A DNA stretch of 6,070 bases, taken from NCBI GenBank assembly GCA_947372225.1, contig CANBSV010000127.1, positions 1 through 6,070 of the forward strand. The letters run 5' to 3'. The stretch is from Burkholderiales bacterium (GTDB lineage: Bacteria > Pseudomonadota > Gammaproteobacteria > Burkholderiales > Burkholderiaceae_C). A program made the position numbers and the translations under genes. The notes under the pieces were generated by a model that saw nothing but the letters and a program-made list of their open reading frames with translations, did no database searches and had not been told where the DNA came from. Shown piece by piece: positions 1-5,388 of this stretch. Position 1 is the first letter of the stretch. Every line of letters starts with the position of its first letter.

Positions 1-217
1 GCATGCGGTGTTCTCCGGCCCGGCGATCGAGCGCATTCGCGCCTCGCAGATCGATGAGGTCGTGATCACCAACACCATTCCGATGACTGACAGCGCCAAG
101 ATGTGCCCCAAGGTGCGTCAGCTGTCGGTCGCACTGCTTTTTGCCGAGACGATCCGTCGCATTTCCGACGGCGAATCGGTCACGTCTTTGTTCGCCGAAC
201 AGAACAGCAATTTCTGA
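1..217 (+). CDS. prs: Ribose-phosphate pyrophosphokinase (PRPP synthetase), C-terminal end, 5' truncated
   Basis: This is the last 71 codons of a gene that begins before the window; the frame is read from base 2 (His-Ala-Val-Phe-Ser-Gly-Pro-Ala). The enzyme transfers pyrophosphate from ATP to ribose 5-phosphate, giving PRPP for nucleotide, histidine and tryptophan synthesis in the cytoplasm. The segment has the family's C-terminal pattern: FSGPAIERI, then a beta strand with VVITNTIP, then the helix LLFAETIRRISDGESVTSLF. The GTG at 8 is an internal valine and not a start. The stop is TGA at 215-217. A few residues (EQNSNF) follow the usual SLF ending. The catalytic N-terminal part lies outside the window and cannot be checked. 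The neighbour rplY follows after 101 bases, the common prs-rplY-pth order of proteobacteria. Confidence 0.95.
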   Translation, partial: HAVFSGPAIERIRASQIDEVVITNTIPMTDSAKMCPKVRQLSVALLFAETIRRISDGESVTSLFAEQNSNF

Positions 218-236
218 GCGGCGAGCCAAGCGATCC

Positions 237-276
237 GCCTTCGGGCAGGTCGTCCACCGGGCCGAAAGGCCTTTTT
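237..276 (+). terminator. Possible weak terminator or attenuator between prs and rplY
   Basis: Two overlapping hairpins can be drawn here. The short one is GGCC (260-263), loop GAAA, GGCC (268-271), followed directly by five T (272-276). The longer one pairs GCCTTCGG (237-244) with CCGAAAGGC (262-270) with one bulged A. They use the same bases, so they exclude each other. The short stem is only four to five pairs, so as a terminator it would be leaky. This suits a site that lowers, but does not stop, read-through into rplY. It may also be no more than chance structure in GC-rich DNA. Confidence 0.35.
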
Positions 277-309
277 CGAAGCACCTGGTCGCGGGGCTTC
301 ACCATCATT

Positions 310-313
310 GGAG
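310..313 (+). promoter_or_regulatory. Ribosome binding site of rplY
   Basis: GGAG lies five bases before ATG 319. It decides the start: the open frame extends back to an ATG at 103, but that stretch lies over the prs end and the spacer and would encode a non-L25 leader. L25 proteins begin at the MKF(V/T)AYER-like segment. Confidence 0.8.
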
Positions 314-318
314 TCAAC

Positions 319-966
319 ATGAAATTCGTCGCTTATGAGCGTACGCTGCAGGGGACCGGAGCGAGCCGCCGCCTGCGCAACGCCGACAAGGTCCCAGGGA
401 TCGTCTATGGCGCGGGTAGCACGCCGGCCATGATCGAACTCGATCACAACGCACTGTTCTTCGCCCTCAAGAAGGAAGCCTTCCACTCGTCCATCCTCGA
501 GATGGAACTGGCAGGCAAGAGCGAACAGGTTCTGTTGCGTGACTACCAGTTCCACCCGTTCCGCCCCATCGTGCTGCACGTCGACTTCCAACGCGTGGAC
601 GCCACCACCAAGGTCACCAAGAAGGTTCCACTGCACTTCATCAAGGAAGACGAATCTCCTGCGGTGAAGATCGACAAGTGCGTGGTCAATCACGTCGTGA
701 CCGAACTGCGCATCCAGTGTCTGGCCTCCGAGCTGCCAGAGTTCCTCACCGTGAATCTGGGCGAGCTGGCTCGTGGCCAATCCCTGCACGTCAATGACAT
801 TGCACTGCCACCCGGCATCAAGGTCGTGACACAGGGCAAGGTCAACCCCGTGATCGTGTCGGTGTCGGCGCTGTCTGCCGAAGAAGAAGCCGCTCCGATC
901 GTGGTGGCAGCCCCCGCTGCGGCCGCCGGCAAGGGCAAGAAGACCGAAAAGCAGAACAAGAAGTAA
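319..966 (+). CDS. rplY: 50S ribosomal protein L25, long CTC/TL5 form
   Basis: The product is a 215-residue 5S rRNA-binding protein of the large ribosomal subunit. Residues 1 to about 95 form the L25 domain: it opens MKFVAYERTLQGTGASRRLRN, the KVPGIVYGAG segment follows, and then comes LLRDYQFHPFRPIVLHVDF, which is typical of this family. Residues from about 100 to 190 match the extra beta domain of the TL5/CTC (general stress protein) form, which the short 94-residue E. coli L25 lacks. The last 20 to 25 residues are Ala/Pro then Lys-rich (AGKGKKTEKQNKK), a flexible basic tail. The start at ATG 319 is set by GGAG five bases upstream. It is followed by a strong terminator, so most transcripts should end there. 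Confidence 0.96.
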   Translation: MKFVAYERTLQGTGASRRLRNADKVPGIVYGAGSTPAMIELDHNALFFALKKEAFHSSILEMELAGKSEQVLLRDYQFHPFRPIVLHVDFQRVDATTKVTKKVPLHFIKEDESPAVKIDKCVVNHVVTELRIQCLASELPEFLTVNLGELARGQSLHVNDIALPPGIKVVTQGKVNPVIVSVSALSAEEEAAPIVVAAPAAAAGKGKKTEKQNKK

Positions 967-994
967 ATCGGGCGGATGTCCATCCCCCCAATGG

Positions 995-1019
995 AGCCCC
1001 ACCTCGGTGGGGCTTTTTT
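995..1019 (+). terminator. Rho-independent terminator after rplY
   Basis: A perfect 8-bp stem, AGCCCCAC (995-1002) with GTGGGGCT (1007-1014), encloses the loop CTCG and runs into six T (1014-1019). It begins 28 bases after the rplY stop and ends 29 bases before the pth start, so it separates rplY from pth transcription. A possible GTG start for pth at 1007 would lie inside the 3' arm of the stem, which argues against using it. Confidence 0.9.
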
Positions 1020-1035
1020 CTGGGCTGCGCACTTC

Positions 1036-1041
1036 GATAAT
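1036..1041 (+). promoter_or_regulatory. Candidate -10 box of a pth promoter
   Basis: GATAAT matches the sigma-70 -10 consensus at five of six positions in otherwise GC-rich DNA, just after the rplY terminator. The -35 region 16 to 17 bases upstream falls in the terminator's T tract and is poor. A transcript started seven to eight bases downstream would begin at 1048-1049, at or next to the pth ATG. The call rests on one hexamer only. Confidence 0.35.
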
Positions 1042-1048
1042 TCATCTC

Positions 1049-1771
1049 ATGATTCGCCTCATGGTGGGCCTGGGCAATCCCGGGGCGGAATACGACGGCA
1101 CCCGGCACAACGCCGGGTTCTGGTTCGTCGACGAAGTGGCTCGCCAATTGAAGGCGCCACTCGCCCCGGACCGGGCCTACTTCGGCATGGTCGCGCGGAC
1201 CAGCCGTCCCGACGGGCCGCTGTGGCTGCTCGAGCCGATGACCTTCATGAACCTGTCGGGCAAGTCGGTATCGGCGCTCGCGCGCTTTTTCAAGATCGCA
1301 CCCGACGAGATCCTGGTCGCCCACGACGATCTGGATCTGGCATCCGGCCAGATGAAGATGAAGTTCGGCGGCAGCCACGCTGGTCACAACGGGCTGCGCG
1401 ACATCCAGGCGCAACTGGGAACGCCCGACTTTTGGCGCTTGCGGCTGGGCATCGGACACCCGGGGATCAAATCTGAGGTCTCGGGCTACGTGCTGCGCCG
1501 ACCGCCGGTGAGCGAACGCATGGCGGTCGATGAATGCATCACCCAGGCGCTGGGCGCGCTCGACTTGCTGATCGACGGCCCGATGGACCGCGCGATGATG
1601 AAGATCCACGCGCGGCCAGCGCAGCCCAAGCCGGCCGCCACGCAACGACCACCCGCGTTGTCAGCGGTGGCATCGGCGATCGCCAAGGTTCCGGGACTTC
1701 AAGACGGTGCAGCAGCGTCACCCGCCGCGCCGGCCGTCCCTGCCCCTCCCAACGACAAACCGGGCCGCTGA
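1049..1771 (+). CDS. pth: Peptidyl-tRNA hydrolase with Pro/Ala-rich C-terminal tail
   Basis: This cytoplasmic enzyme cleaves peptidyl-tRNA released from stalled ribosomes, recycling the tRNA. The product has 240 residues. Starting at ATG 1049, the numbering matches E. coli Pth exactly: Asn10 (GLGNPG), catalytic His20 (TRHNAG), Asn68 (FMNLSGK), Asp93 (AHDDLDL) and Asn114 (GHNGL) are all present. An ATG at 1061 is a weaker alternative and would shift this match. The core ends near residue 192 (MMKIHARPAQ). A tail of about 48 residues rich in Pro, Ala and Lys follows, which E. coli Pth (about 194 residues) lacks. No Shine-Dalgarno sequence is visible before the start. The 18-base gap to the next gene, with no terminator, suggests that the two are cotranscribed. 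Confidence 0.95.
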   Translation: MIRLMVGLGNPGAEYDGTRHNAGFWFVDEVARQLKAPLAPDRAYFGMVARTSRPDGPLWLLEPMTFMNLSGKSVSALARFFKIAPDEILVAHDDLDLASGQMKMKFGGSHAGHNGLRDIQAQLGTPDFWRLRLGIGHPGIKSEVSGYVLRRPPVSERMAVDECITQALGALDLLIDGPMDRAMMKIHARPAQPKPAATQRPPALSAVASAIAKVPGLQDGAAASPAAPAVPAPPNDKPGR

Positions 1772-1776
1772 ACCCC

Positions 1777-1783
1777 GAGGAGA
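1777..1783 (+). promoter_or_regulatory. Ribosome binding site of the DUF4124-like gene
   Basis: GAGGAGA lies six bases before ATG 1790, in the 18-base gap after pth. It is the strongest Shine-Dalgarno sequence in the window and supports this small reading frame as a real gene. Confidence 0.8.
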
Positions 1784-1789
1784 TCCCAC

Positions 1790-2221
1790 ATGCGAACGCT
1801 TGCAGTCTGGGCCTTGCTGACGTTGCTCCCACTGGTCTGTGACATCAGCAGCGCCGCCACGCTCTACCGCTGCGGGCCGAGCGGTCATGCGTACTCGCAA
1901 ACACCCTGCCCCGACGGGCAGCGCATGGAGGTCGACGACTCAAGAACGCCCGAGCAGCACATGCAAGCACGCGTTCTGGCAGAGCGAACCCGCGACGAAG
2001 CCCTCGACATGGAGCGTGCCCGTCTGGACAAGGAGGCTGCCTTTCGTGCTGCGGTTGCGGGCAGCCTGAGCTCACCGGTGACCGCGCAGTTGAACAAGAA
2101 GGCGGTGCCTTCGAAGGCTCACCGGGTCAAGAAAATGCGGCCCACCCGCGCGCCGGCCGGGTCACCCAAAGTGCTGCGAATCGAACCCGTTCACCCGGCG
2201 CGCCTTGGCACGCCGTCATGA
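1790..2221 (+). CDS. Small secreted DUF4124-like protein, function unknown
   Basis: The product has 143 residues and no known function. Residues 1-22 look like a Sec signal peptide: Arg2, a hydrophobic stretch (LAVWALLTLLPLV) and a likely cut after SSA. Directly after it comes the pattern LYRCGPSGHAYSQTPCPDG (about 25-43), typical of the N-terminal DUF4124 motif seen in many proteobacterial envelope proteins, with two Cys that could form a disulfide in the periplasm. Residues about 55-90 are highly charged (Glu, Arg, Lys) and probably helical, perhaps a short coiled coil. The end is Pro/Lys/Arg-rich. Cys17 in the signal peptide does not sit in a good lipobox (PLVC), so a lipoprotein is unlikely. 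It probably shares a transcript with pth. The stop is three bases from the stop of the opposing ferredoxin gene. Confidence 0.85.
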   Translation: MRTLAVWALLTLLPLVCDISSAATLYRCGPSGHAYSQTPCPDGQRMEVDDSRTPEQHMQARVLAERTRDEALDMERARLDKEAAFRAAVAGSLSSPVTAQLNKKAVPSKAHRVKKMRPTRAPAGSPKVLRIEPVHPARLGTPS

Positions 2222-2224
2222 CGC

Positions 2225-2497
2225 TCAGGCGGCCGTAGCGCCCGACTTCGCAGCATCCTGCAGCCGCTGGTACTTCACCCACAGCGATTCCTTGGACTCC
2301 ACATGCTCCGGGTGGGTCGGGATGCAGTCCACGGGACAAACCTGCACGCACTGAGGCTCGTCAAAGTGCCCGACACACTCGGTGCACTTGGCGGGGTTGA
2401 TCTCATAGATCTCGATGCCCATGAAGATGGCATCGTTCGGGCACTCCGGCTCGCACACATCGCAGTTGATGCATTCGCTGGTGATCATCAGTGCCAT
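2225..2497 (-). CDS. 2[4Fe-4S] ferredoxin, YfhL / Allochromatium type
   Basis: This is a 90-residue cytoplasmic electron carrier. Cluster one is held by Cys9, Cys12, Cys15 and Cys19 (C-x2-C-x2-C-x3-C then P). Cluster two uses Cys38, Cys41, Cys50 and Cys54, with the eight-residue C-x8-C loop (ECVGHFDEPQC) that marks the Alvin/YfhL group. Residues 60-90 form the C-terminal helical extension of that group (HPEHVESKESLWVKYQRLQ). A ninth Cys, Cys58, sits just past cluster two; it is not one of the eight cluster ligands in this pattern. Its redox partner cannot be read from the sequence. The gene starts 18 bases after the coaD stop and has only a weak GAAG-type ribosome site, so it is probably the last gene of the his-rsmD-coaD transcript. 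Confidence 0.94.
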   Translation of the reverse strand: MALMITSECINCDVCEPECPNDAIFMGIEIYEINPAKCTECVGHFDEPQCVQVCPVDCIPTHPEHVESKESLWVKYQRLQDAAKSGATAA

Positions 2498-2515
2498 GGG
2501 ATCTTCGCCTGCGCC

Positions 2516-3019
2516 TCAGGTTTCAGTACGAATCACCCGGGACCTCAGGCGCTCGAGGACCGAGGGAGAAACGAACTTCGACACATCTCCGCCCAAAGTG
2601 GCGATCTCGCGGACGAACGTGCCAGAGACAAACTGGTATTGGTCACTGGGCGTGAGAAACACGGTTTCGACATCGGGCATCAGTTGGCGGTTCATGCCTG
2701 CCATCTGGAATTCGTATTCGAAGTCACTGACGGCGCGCAGGCCGCGAACCACCACCTTGCCGCCGATGTCGACCACGAAATCGCGCAGCAAGCCGCGAAA
2801 GGCGATGACCTCAACGTTAGGGTACTTGGCCGCCAGTTCCTGGGCGATTTCAAGACGCTCGTCGATGGTGAACATCGTGCGCTTGTGGTGTCCGGCGGCC
2901 ACTGCCACCACCAACCGCTCGAACAACCGGCTGGCCCGACGCATCAGATCCTCATGTCCCAGGGTCATCGGATCAAAGGTGCCAGGGTAGATGGCAGTGA
3001 GCTTGGTCACAGAAGTCAT
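2516..3019 (-). CDS. coaD: Pantetheine-phosphate adenylyltransferase (PPAT)
   Basis: This enzyme joins 4'-phosphopantetheine and ATP to give dephospho-CoA and pyrophosphate, the next-to-last step of coenzyme A synthesis, in the cytoplasm. The 167-residue product is full length for the family. The nucleotidyltransferase motif YPGTFDPMTLGHEDL holds Thr14 and His22, equivalent to E. coli Thr10 and His18. Lys46 matches E. coli Lys42, and Arg92 and Arg95 in VVVRGLRAVSDFEYE match Arg88 and Arg91. The late substrate loop reads QFVSGTFVREIA. The start at ATG 3019 has AGGGA seven bases upstream. The start lies ten bases after the rsmD stop, and the ferredoxin gene follows after 18 bases, so one operon is likely. 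Confidence 0.97.
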   Translation of the reverse strand: MTSVTKLTAIYPGTFDPMTLGHEDLMRRASRLFERLVVAVAAGHHKRTMFTIDERLEIAQELAAKYPNVEVIAFRGLLRDFVVDIGGKVVVRGLRAVSDFEYEFQMAGMNRQLMPDVETVFLTPSDQYQFVSGTFVREIATLGGDVSKFVSPSVLERLRSRVIRTET

Positions 3020-3026
3020 CGGGTTT

Positions 3027-3031
3027 TCCCT
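3027..3031 (-). promoter_or_regulatory. Ribosome binding site of coaD, overlapping the rsmD stop
   Basis: Read on the - strand this is AGGGA, seven bases before the coaD ATG. It shares bases 3030-3031 with the rsmD stop codon TAG (3032-3030). Ribosomes ending rsmD would pass over it, which suits coupled translation. Confidence 0.7.
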
Positions 3032-3716
3032 AGATTTCGGATTGTGACGAAGTGTAGCCCTCGCCTCTGAGCATCAGCAGATGCGCGTGGACATGGCCGG
3101 CACGCAAGTGCCGATGCAGCTTCAACCCGAACGTCGCCAGCGTCTCGTCCGTCTGGGCGCTGGCCGCCTCAAGGTAAATGAACCCGTCAGGAACAAGCAG
3201 TCGCGTCGCTGCGCGCAAGGCGGGTTCGAGCAGGCTGCTGTCAAACGGCGGATCGATGAAGATCAGTTCAAACGACTTCGCCGGGCCGCGTCCCATCCAC
3301 GACAACGCATCGGCGGCTTCCACGCGCAACGCGTCCGCTTTCAACCGCAGCTTCGACTCGACCAGGCTGCGCACCTGCCGGTGTTCGCGCTCAAGCAGGA
3401 TCACCGAAGTCGCACCGCGCGATGCCGCCTCGAAACCCAGAGCGCCGCTACCGGCAAAGGCATCGAGACAGCGCCATCCGTTCAGATCGGCGCCCAGCCA
3501 GTTGAACACCGTCTCGCGCACGCGGTCGGGCGTCGGGCGCAGGCCGGGCATCAAGGCCACCGGCAGCTTGCTGCGCTTCCACTCGCCGCCGATGATGCGC
3601 ACCTCGCGCGGCAAGGCTGCATCGGGCTTGATCGCGGATTTCTTGGCCGCCGTCTTGCGCTGCGGCGGCTCCGCAAATGCGCGGCTGCCGAACTGAGGGG
3701 CGTCTTTGTTTTTCAC
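3030..3716 (-). CDS. rsmD: 16S rRNA (guanine966-N2)-methyltransferase
   Basis: RsmD methylates G966 of 16S rRNA with S-adenosylmethionine during small-subunit assembly. The product has 228 residues. Residues 38-75 carry the family opening VRIIGGEWKRSKLPV and RPTPDRVRETVFNWL. The SAM-binding motif I is DAFAGSGALGFEAASRG (85-101), and the catalytic motif IV is DPPF (155-158). A Lys/Ala-rich extension of about 35 residues precedes the core, probably flexible and possibly RNA-binding; similar extensions are, as I recall, usual in Comamonadaceae. The start is GTG at 3716-3714, overlapping the hisF stop in the four bases GTGA. No Shine-Dalgarno sequence is seen, so translation is probably coupled to hisF. 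No later ATG start before the core was found. Confidence 0.94.
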   Translation of the reverse strand: MKNKDAPQFGSRAFAEPPQRKTAAKKSAIKPDAALPREVRIIGGEWKRSKLPVALMPGLRPTPDRVRETVFNWLGADLNGWRCLDAFAGSGALGFEAASRGATSVILLEREHRQVRSLVESKLRLKADALRVEAADALSWMGRGPAKSFELIFIDPPFDSSLLEPALRAATRLLVPDGFIYLEAASAQTDETLATFGLKLHRHLRAGHVHAHLLMLRGEGYTSSQSEI

Positions 3717-4492
3717 AGGCGAACCGCGATGCCGTCGCGCGCCATCAGCGCCTTGGCCTGACCCACCGTGAACTCACCGTAGTGGAATATGCTGGCCGCG
3801 AGCACCGCATCGGCACCGCCGATGCGTATGCCTTCAGACAGATGCTCGAGGGCGCCCACGCCGCCCGATGCGATCACCGGCACGCTGACCGCATCGCTCA
3901 CAGCACGAGTGAGCTTCAGGTCGAAACCGATCTTGGTGCCGTCGCGGTCCATGCTGGTCAGCAAGATCTCACCCGCGCCGTGCTCGGTCATCTGCTGCGC
4001 CCAGGACACCGCGTCGAGACCGGTGTTCTTGCGCCCGCCGTGGGTGTAGACGTCCCAGCCCTCGCCGCGCGCGGCCAGGTCGCCGCCAGCGCGGCGCTTG
4101 GCGTCGATCGCTACAACGATGCACTGGGCGCCATAGCGCTGCGAGGCATCGCGAATGAGTTGTGGATTGGCCACCGCCGCCGAGTTGAAGCTGACCTTGT
4201 CGGCACCGGCGTTGAGCAACCGGCGCACGTCTTCGACGCTGCGCACGCCGCCGCCCACCGTCAGGGGAATGAACACCTGCGAGGCCACGGCTTCGATGAT
4301 GTGCAGGATCAGGTCGCGTCCATCGCTGGTGGCCGTGATGTCGAGAAAGGTCAGTTCGTCGGCGCCCTGGTCGTTGTAGCGTGCGGCGATTTCCACCGGA
4401 TCGCCGGCATCACGCAACTCGACGAAATTGACGCCCTTGACCACGCGGCCGCCGGTCACATCGAGGCAGGGAATGATTCTCTTGGCAAGCAT
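3713..4492 (-). CDS. hisF: Imidazole glycerol phosphate synthase, cyclase subunit
   Basis: HisF uses ammonia from HisH and PRFAR to make imidazole glycerol phosphate and AICAR, the branch to purine synthesis. The 259-residue product is a complete (beta-alpha)8 barrel of normal length. The two catalytic acids are in place: Asp11 (IPCLDV) and Asp130 (VVAIDAKR). The phosphate-binding loops are PLTVGGGVRS (76-85) in the first half and PVIASGGVGALEH in the second, with SMDRDGT before it. The C-terminus, ARDGIAVRL, is the normal ending, so the gene is not truncated at its junction with rsmD. ATG 4492 has no clear Shine-Dalgarno sequence. A 55-base spacer separates it from hisA. hisI, which often follows hisF in Burkholderiales, is absent here. 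Confidence 0.97.
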   Translation of the reverse strand: MLAKRIIPCLDVTGGRVVKGVNFVELRDAGDPVEIAARYNDQGADELTFLDITATSDGRDLILHIIEAVASQVFIPLTVGGGVRSVEDVRRLLNAGADKVSFNSAAVANPQLIRDASQRYGAQCIVVAIDAKRRAGGDLAARGEGWDVYTHGGRKNTGLDAVSWAQQMTEHGAGEILLTSMDRDGTKIGFDLKLTRAVSDAVSVPVIASGGVGALEHLSEGIRIGGADAVLAASIFHYGEFTVGQAKALMARDGIAVRL

Positions 4493-4547
4493 GGTGAGTC
4501 GCCGACTGCAGTCGCAGGGCGTCAGGGCGAGGGGAAAGGAGGGGCGA
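4493..4547 (-). other. 55-base hisA-hisF spacer: pyrimidine-rich, with a small palindrome
   Basis: On the - strand, the transcribed side, the first part (4547 to about 4518) is C/T-rich with few G. Nearer hisF is a perfect 12-bp palindrome, CGACTGCAGTCG (4503-4514), able to form a 4-bp stem with loop UGCA about ten bases before the hisF ATG. No Shine-Dalgarno sequence is visible. No terminator or promoter was recognised. A role in Rho loading or in hisF translation is possible but unproven. Confidence 0.35.
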
Positions 4548-5294
4548 TCAAAGACCGCCGTTGAGGATGTCGGCCCGCGCTTGCGCCACGGCGAAGTCGA
4601 GGTCGCCCGAGTAGATGGCCCTGCCGCAGATCACGCCGTCGATGCCTTCGGATTCCACCGCGCACAGCCGCTCGATGTCGGCGATGTTGCTCAGGCCGCC
4701 CGAGGCGATCACCGGAATGGTCAGCGCTTGCGCCAGCTTGACGGTGGCCTCGATGTTGATACCGCTGAGCATGCCGTCGCGGCCGATGTCGGTGTAGATC
4801 ACGCCTTCGACGCCGTAGTCCTCGAACTTCTTCGCCAGATCGACCACCTCGTGGCCGGTCAGCTTGCTCCACCCGTCGGTGGCGACCTTGCCGTCCTTGG
4901 CGTCGAGTCCGACGATGATGTGACCGCCAAACGCGCTGCACGCATCTCGCAGAAAGCCCGGGTTCTTCACCGCGGCCGTGCCGATGATGATGTAACTCAG
5001 GCCGTCATCGAGGTAGCGCTCGATGGTGTCCAGGTCACGGATGCCGCCGCCGAGTTGCACCGGGATTTCGTCACCCACCTCGGCCAGGATGGCCTTGATG
5101 GCAGGCTCGTTGACCGGCTTGCCGGCGAACGCGCCGTTGAGGTCGACCAGGTGCAGACGTCGCGCGCCCGCCGTGACCCAGCGCCTGGCCATGGCGGCGG
5201 GGTCTTCGCCGAAGGTGGTTGAGTTGCTCATGTCGCCTTGCTTGAGGAGCACGCACATACCGTCTTTGAGGTCGATCGCAGGAATCAGCAGCAT
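4548..5294 (-). CDS. hisA: ProFAR isomerase (phosphoribosylformimino-AICAR phosphate isomerase)
   Basis: HisA converts ProFAR to PRFAR by an Amadori rearrangement, giving the HisF substrate. The 248-residue product is a full (beta-alpha)8 barrel. The catalytic acids are Asp8 (LIPAIDLKDG) and Asp131 (VGLDAKDGKVATDGW). The phosphate sites are VQLGGGIRD (79-87) and PVIASGGLSN, with YTDIGRDGM (167-175) in the second half. One point is odd: the loop after strand one reads CVLLKQGD, where the family normally has V-R-L, so Leu16 replaces the conserved Arg (PriA Arg19, Salmonella HisA Arg15). CTC could arise from CGC by one base change. The rest of the protein looks fully conserved. The ATG start at 5294 matches the family, but no good ribosome site precedes it. 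Confidence 0.96.
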   Translation of the reverse strand: MLLIPAIDLKDGMCVLLKQGDMSNSTTFGEDPAAMARRWVTAGARRLHLVDLNGAFAGKPVNEPAIKAILAEVGDEIPVQLGGGIRDLDTIERYLDDGLSYIIIGTAAVKNPGFLRDACSAFGGHIIVGLDAKDGKVATDGWSKLTGHEVVDLAKKFEDYGVEGVIYTDIGRDGMLSGINIEATVKLAQALTIPVIASGGLSNIADIERLCAVESEGIDGVICGRAIYSGDLDFAVAQARADILNGGL

Positions 5295-5388
5295 GGCCGG
5301 GACGAACAGTTGAAAAGTGGAGACCCGCTCGGTAAGCCGCGGTCAGGAACGAGCATCGGTCGGGAATCGGGCAGGTGCATCGCCGTGC
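5295..5388 (-). other. 94-base hisH-hisA spacer with no recognised element
   Basis: This is the longest gap in the his block. I found no terminator, no convincing -35/-10 pair on the - strand, no ribosome site for hisA and no small reading frame with a start and a ribosome site. The hexamer GCATCG occurs twice (5353-5358 and 5377-5382, + strand), which I take to be chance. Confidence 0.3.

Noticed and set aside
103..318. Extension of rplY back to an ATG at 103
   Set aside because: It overlaps the prs coding end, adds a 72-residue leader unlike any L25 protein, and ATG 319 has its own ribosome site.
118..1032. 304-residue open frame on the - strand across prs end, rplY and the terminator
   Set aside because: It is antisense to rplY, shows no recognisable domain, and is rich in His/Asp/Gly/Arg as expected for a shadow of a GC-rich gene.
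1007..1048. GTG at 1007 as the pth start
   Set aside because: It lies in the 3' arm of the rplY terminator, and ATG 1049 gives exact E. coli Pth residue numbering.
2107..2118. 12-bp perfect palindrome GCCTTCGAAGGC
   Set aside because: It lies within coding sequence, with no T tract or repeat elsewhere in the window, and is probably chance in GC-rich DNA.
2132..2162. Possible - strand terminator inside the DUF4124-like gene (ACCCG/CGGGT stem at 2144-2162)
   Set aside because: The stem has only five pairs, its loop is GC-rich, and the four-T run starts eight bases after the stem.
2303..3070. 255-residue open frame on the + strand opposite the ferredoxin gene and coaD
   Set aside because: It is antisense to two conserved genes and has no motif or ribosome site that I could recognise.
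3677..4564. 295-residue open frame on the + strand opposite hisF
   Set aside because: It is antisense to a clearly conserved hisF, with no known motif; it is produced by codon bias.
4428..5222. 264-residue open frame on the + strand opposite hisA
   Set aside because: It is a shadow of hisA, with Asp/Val/His-rich composition and no domain.
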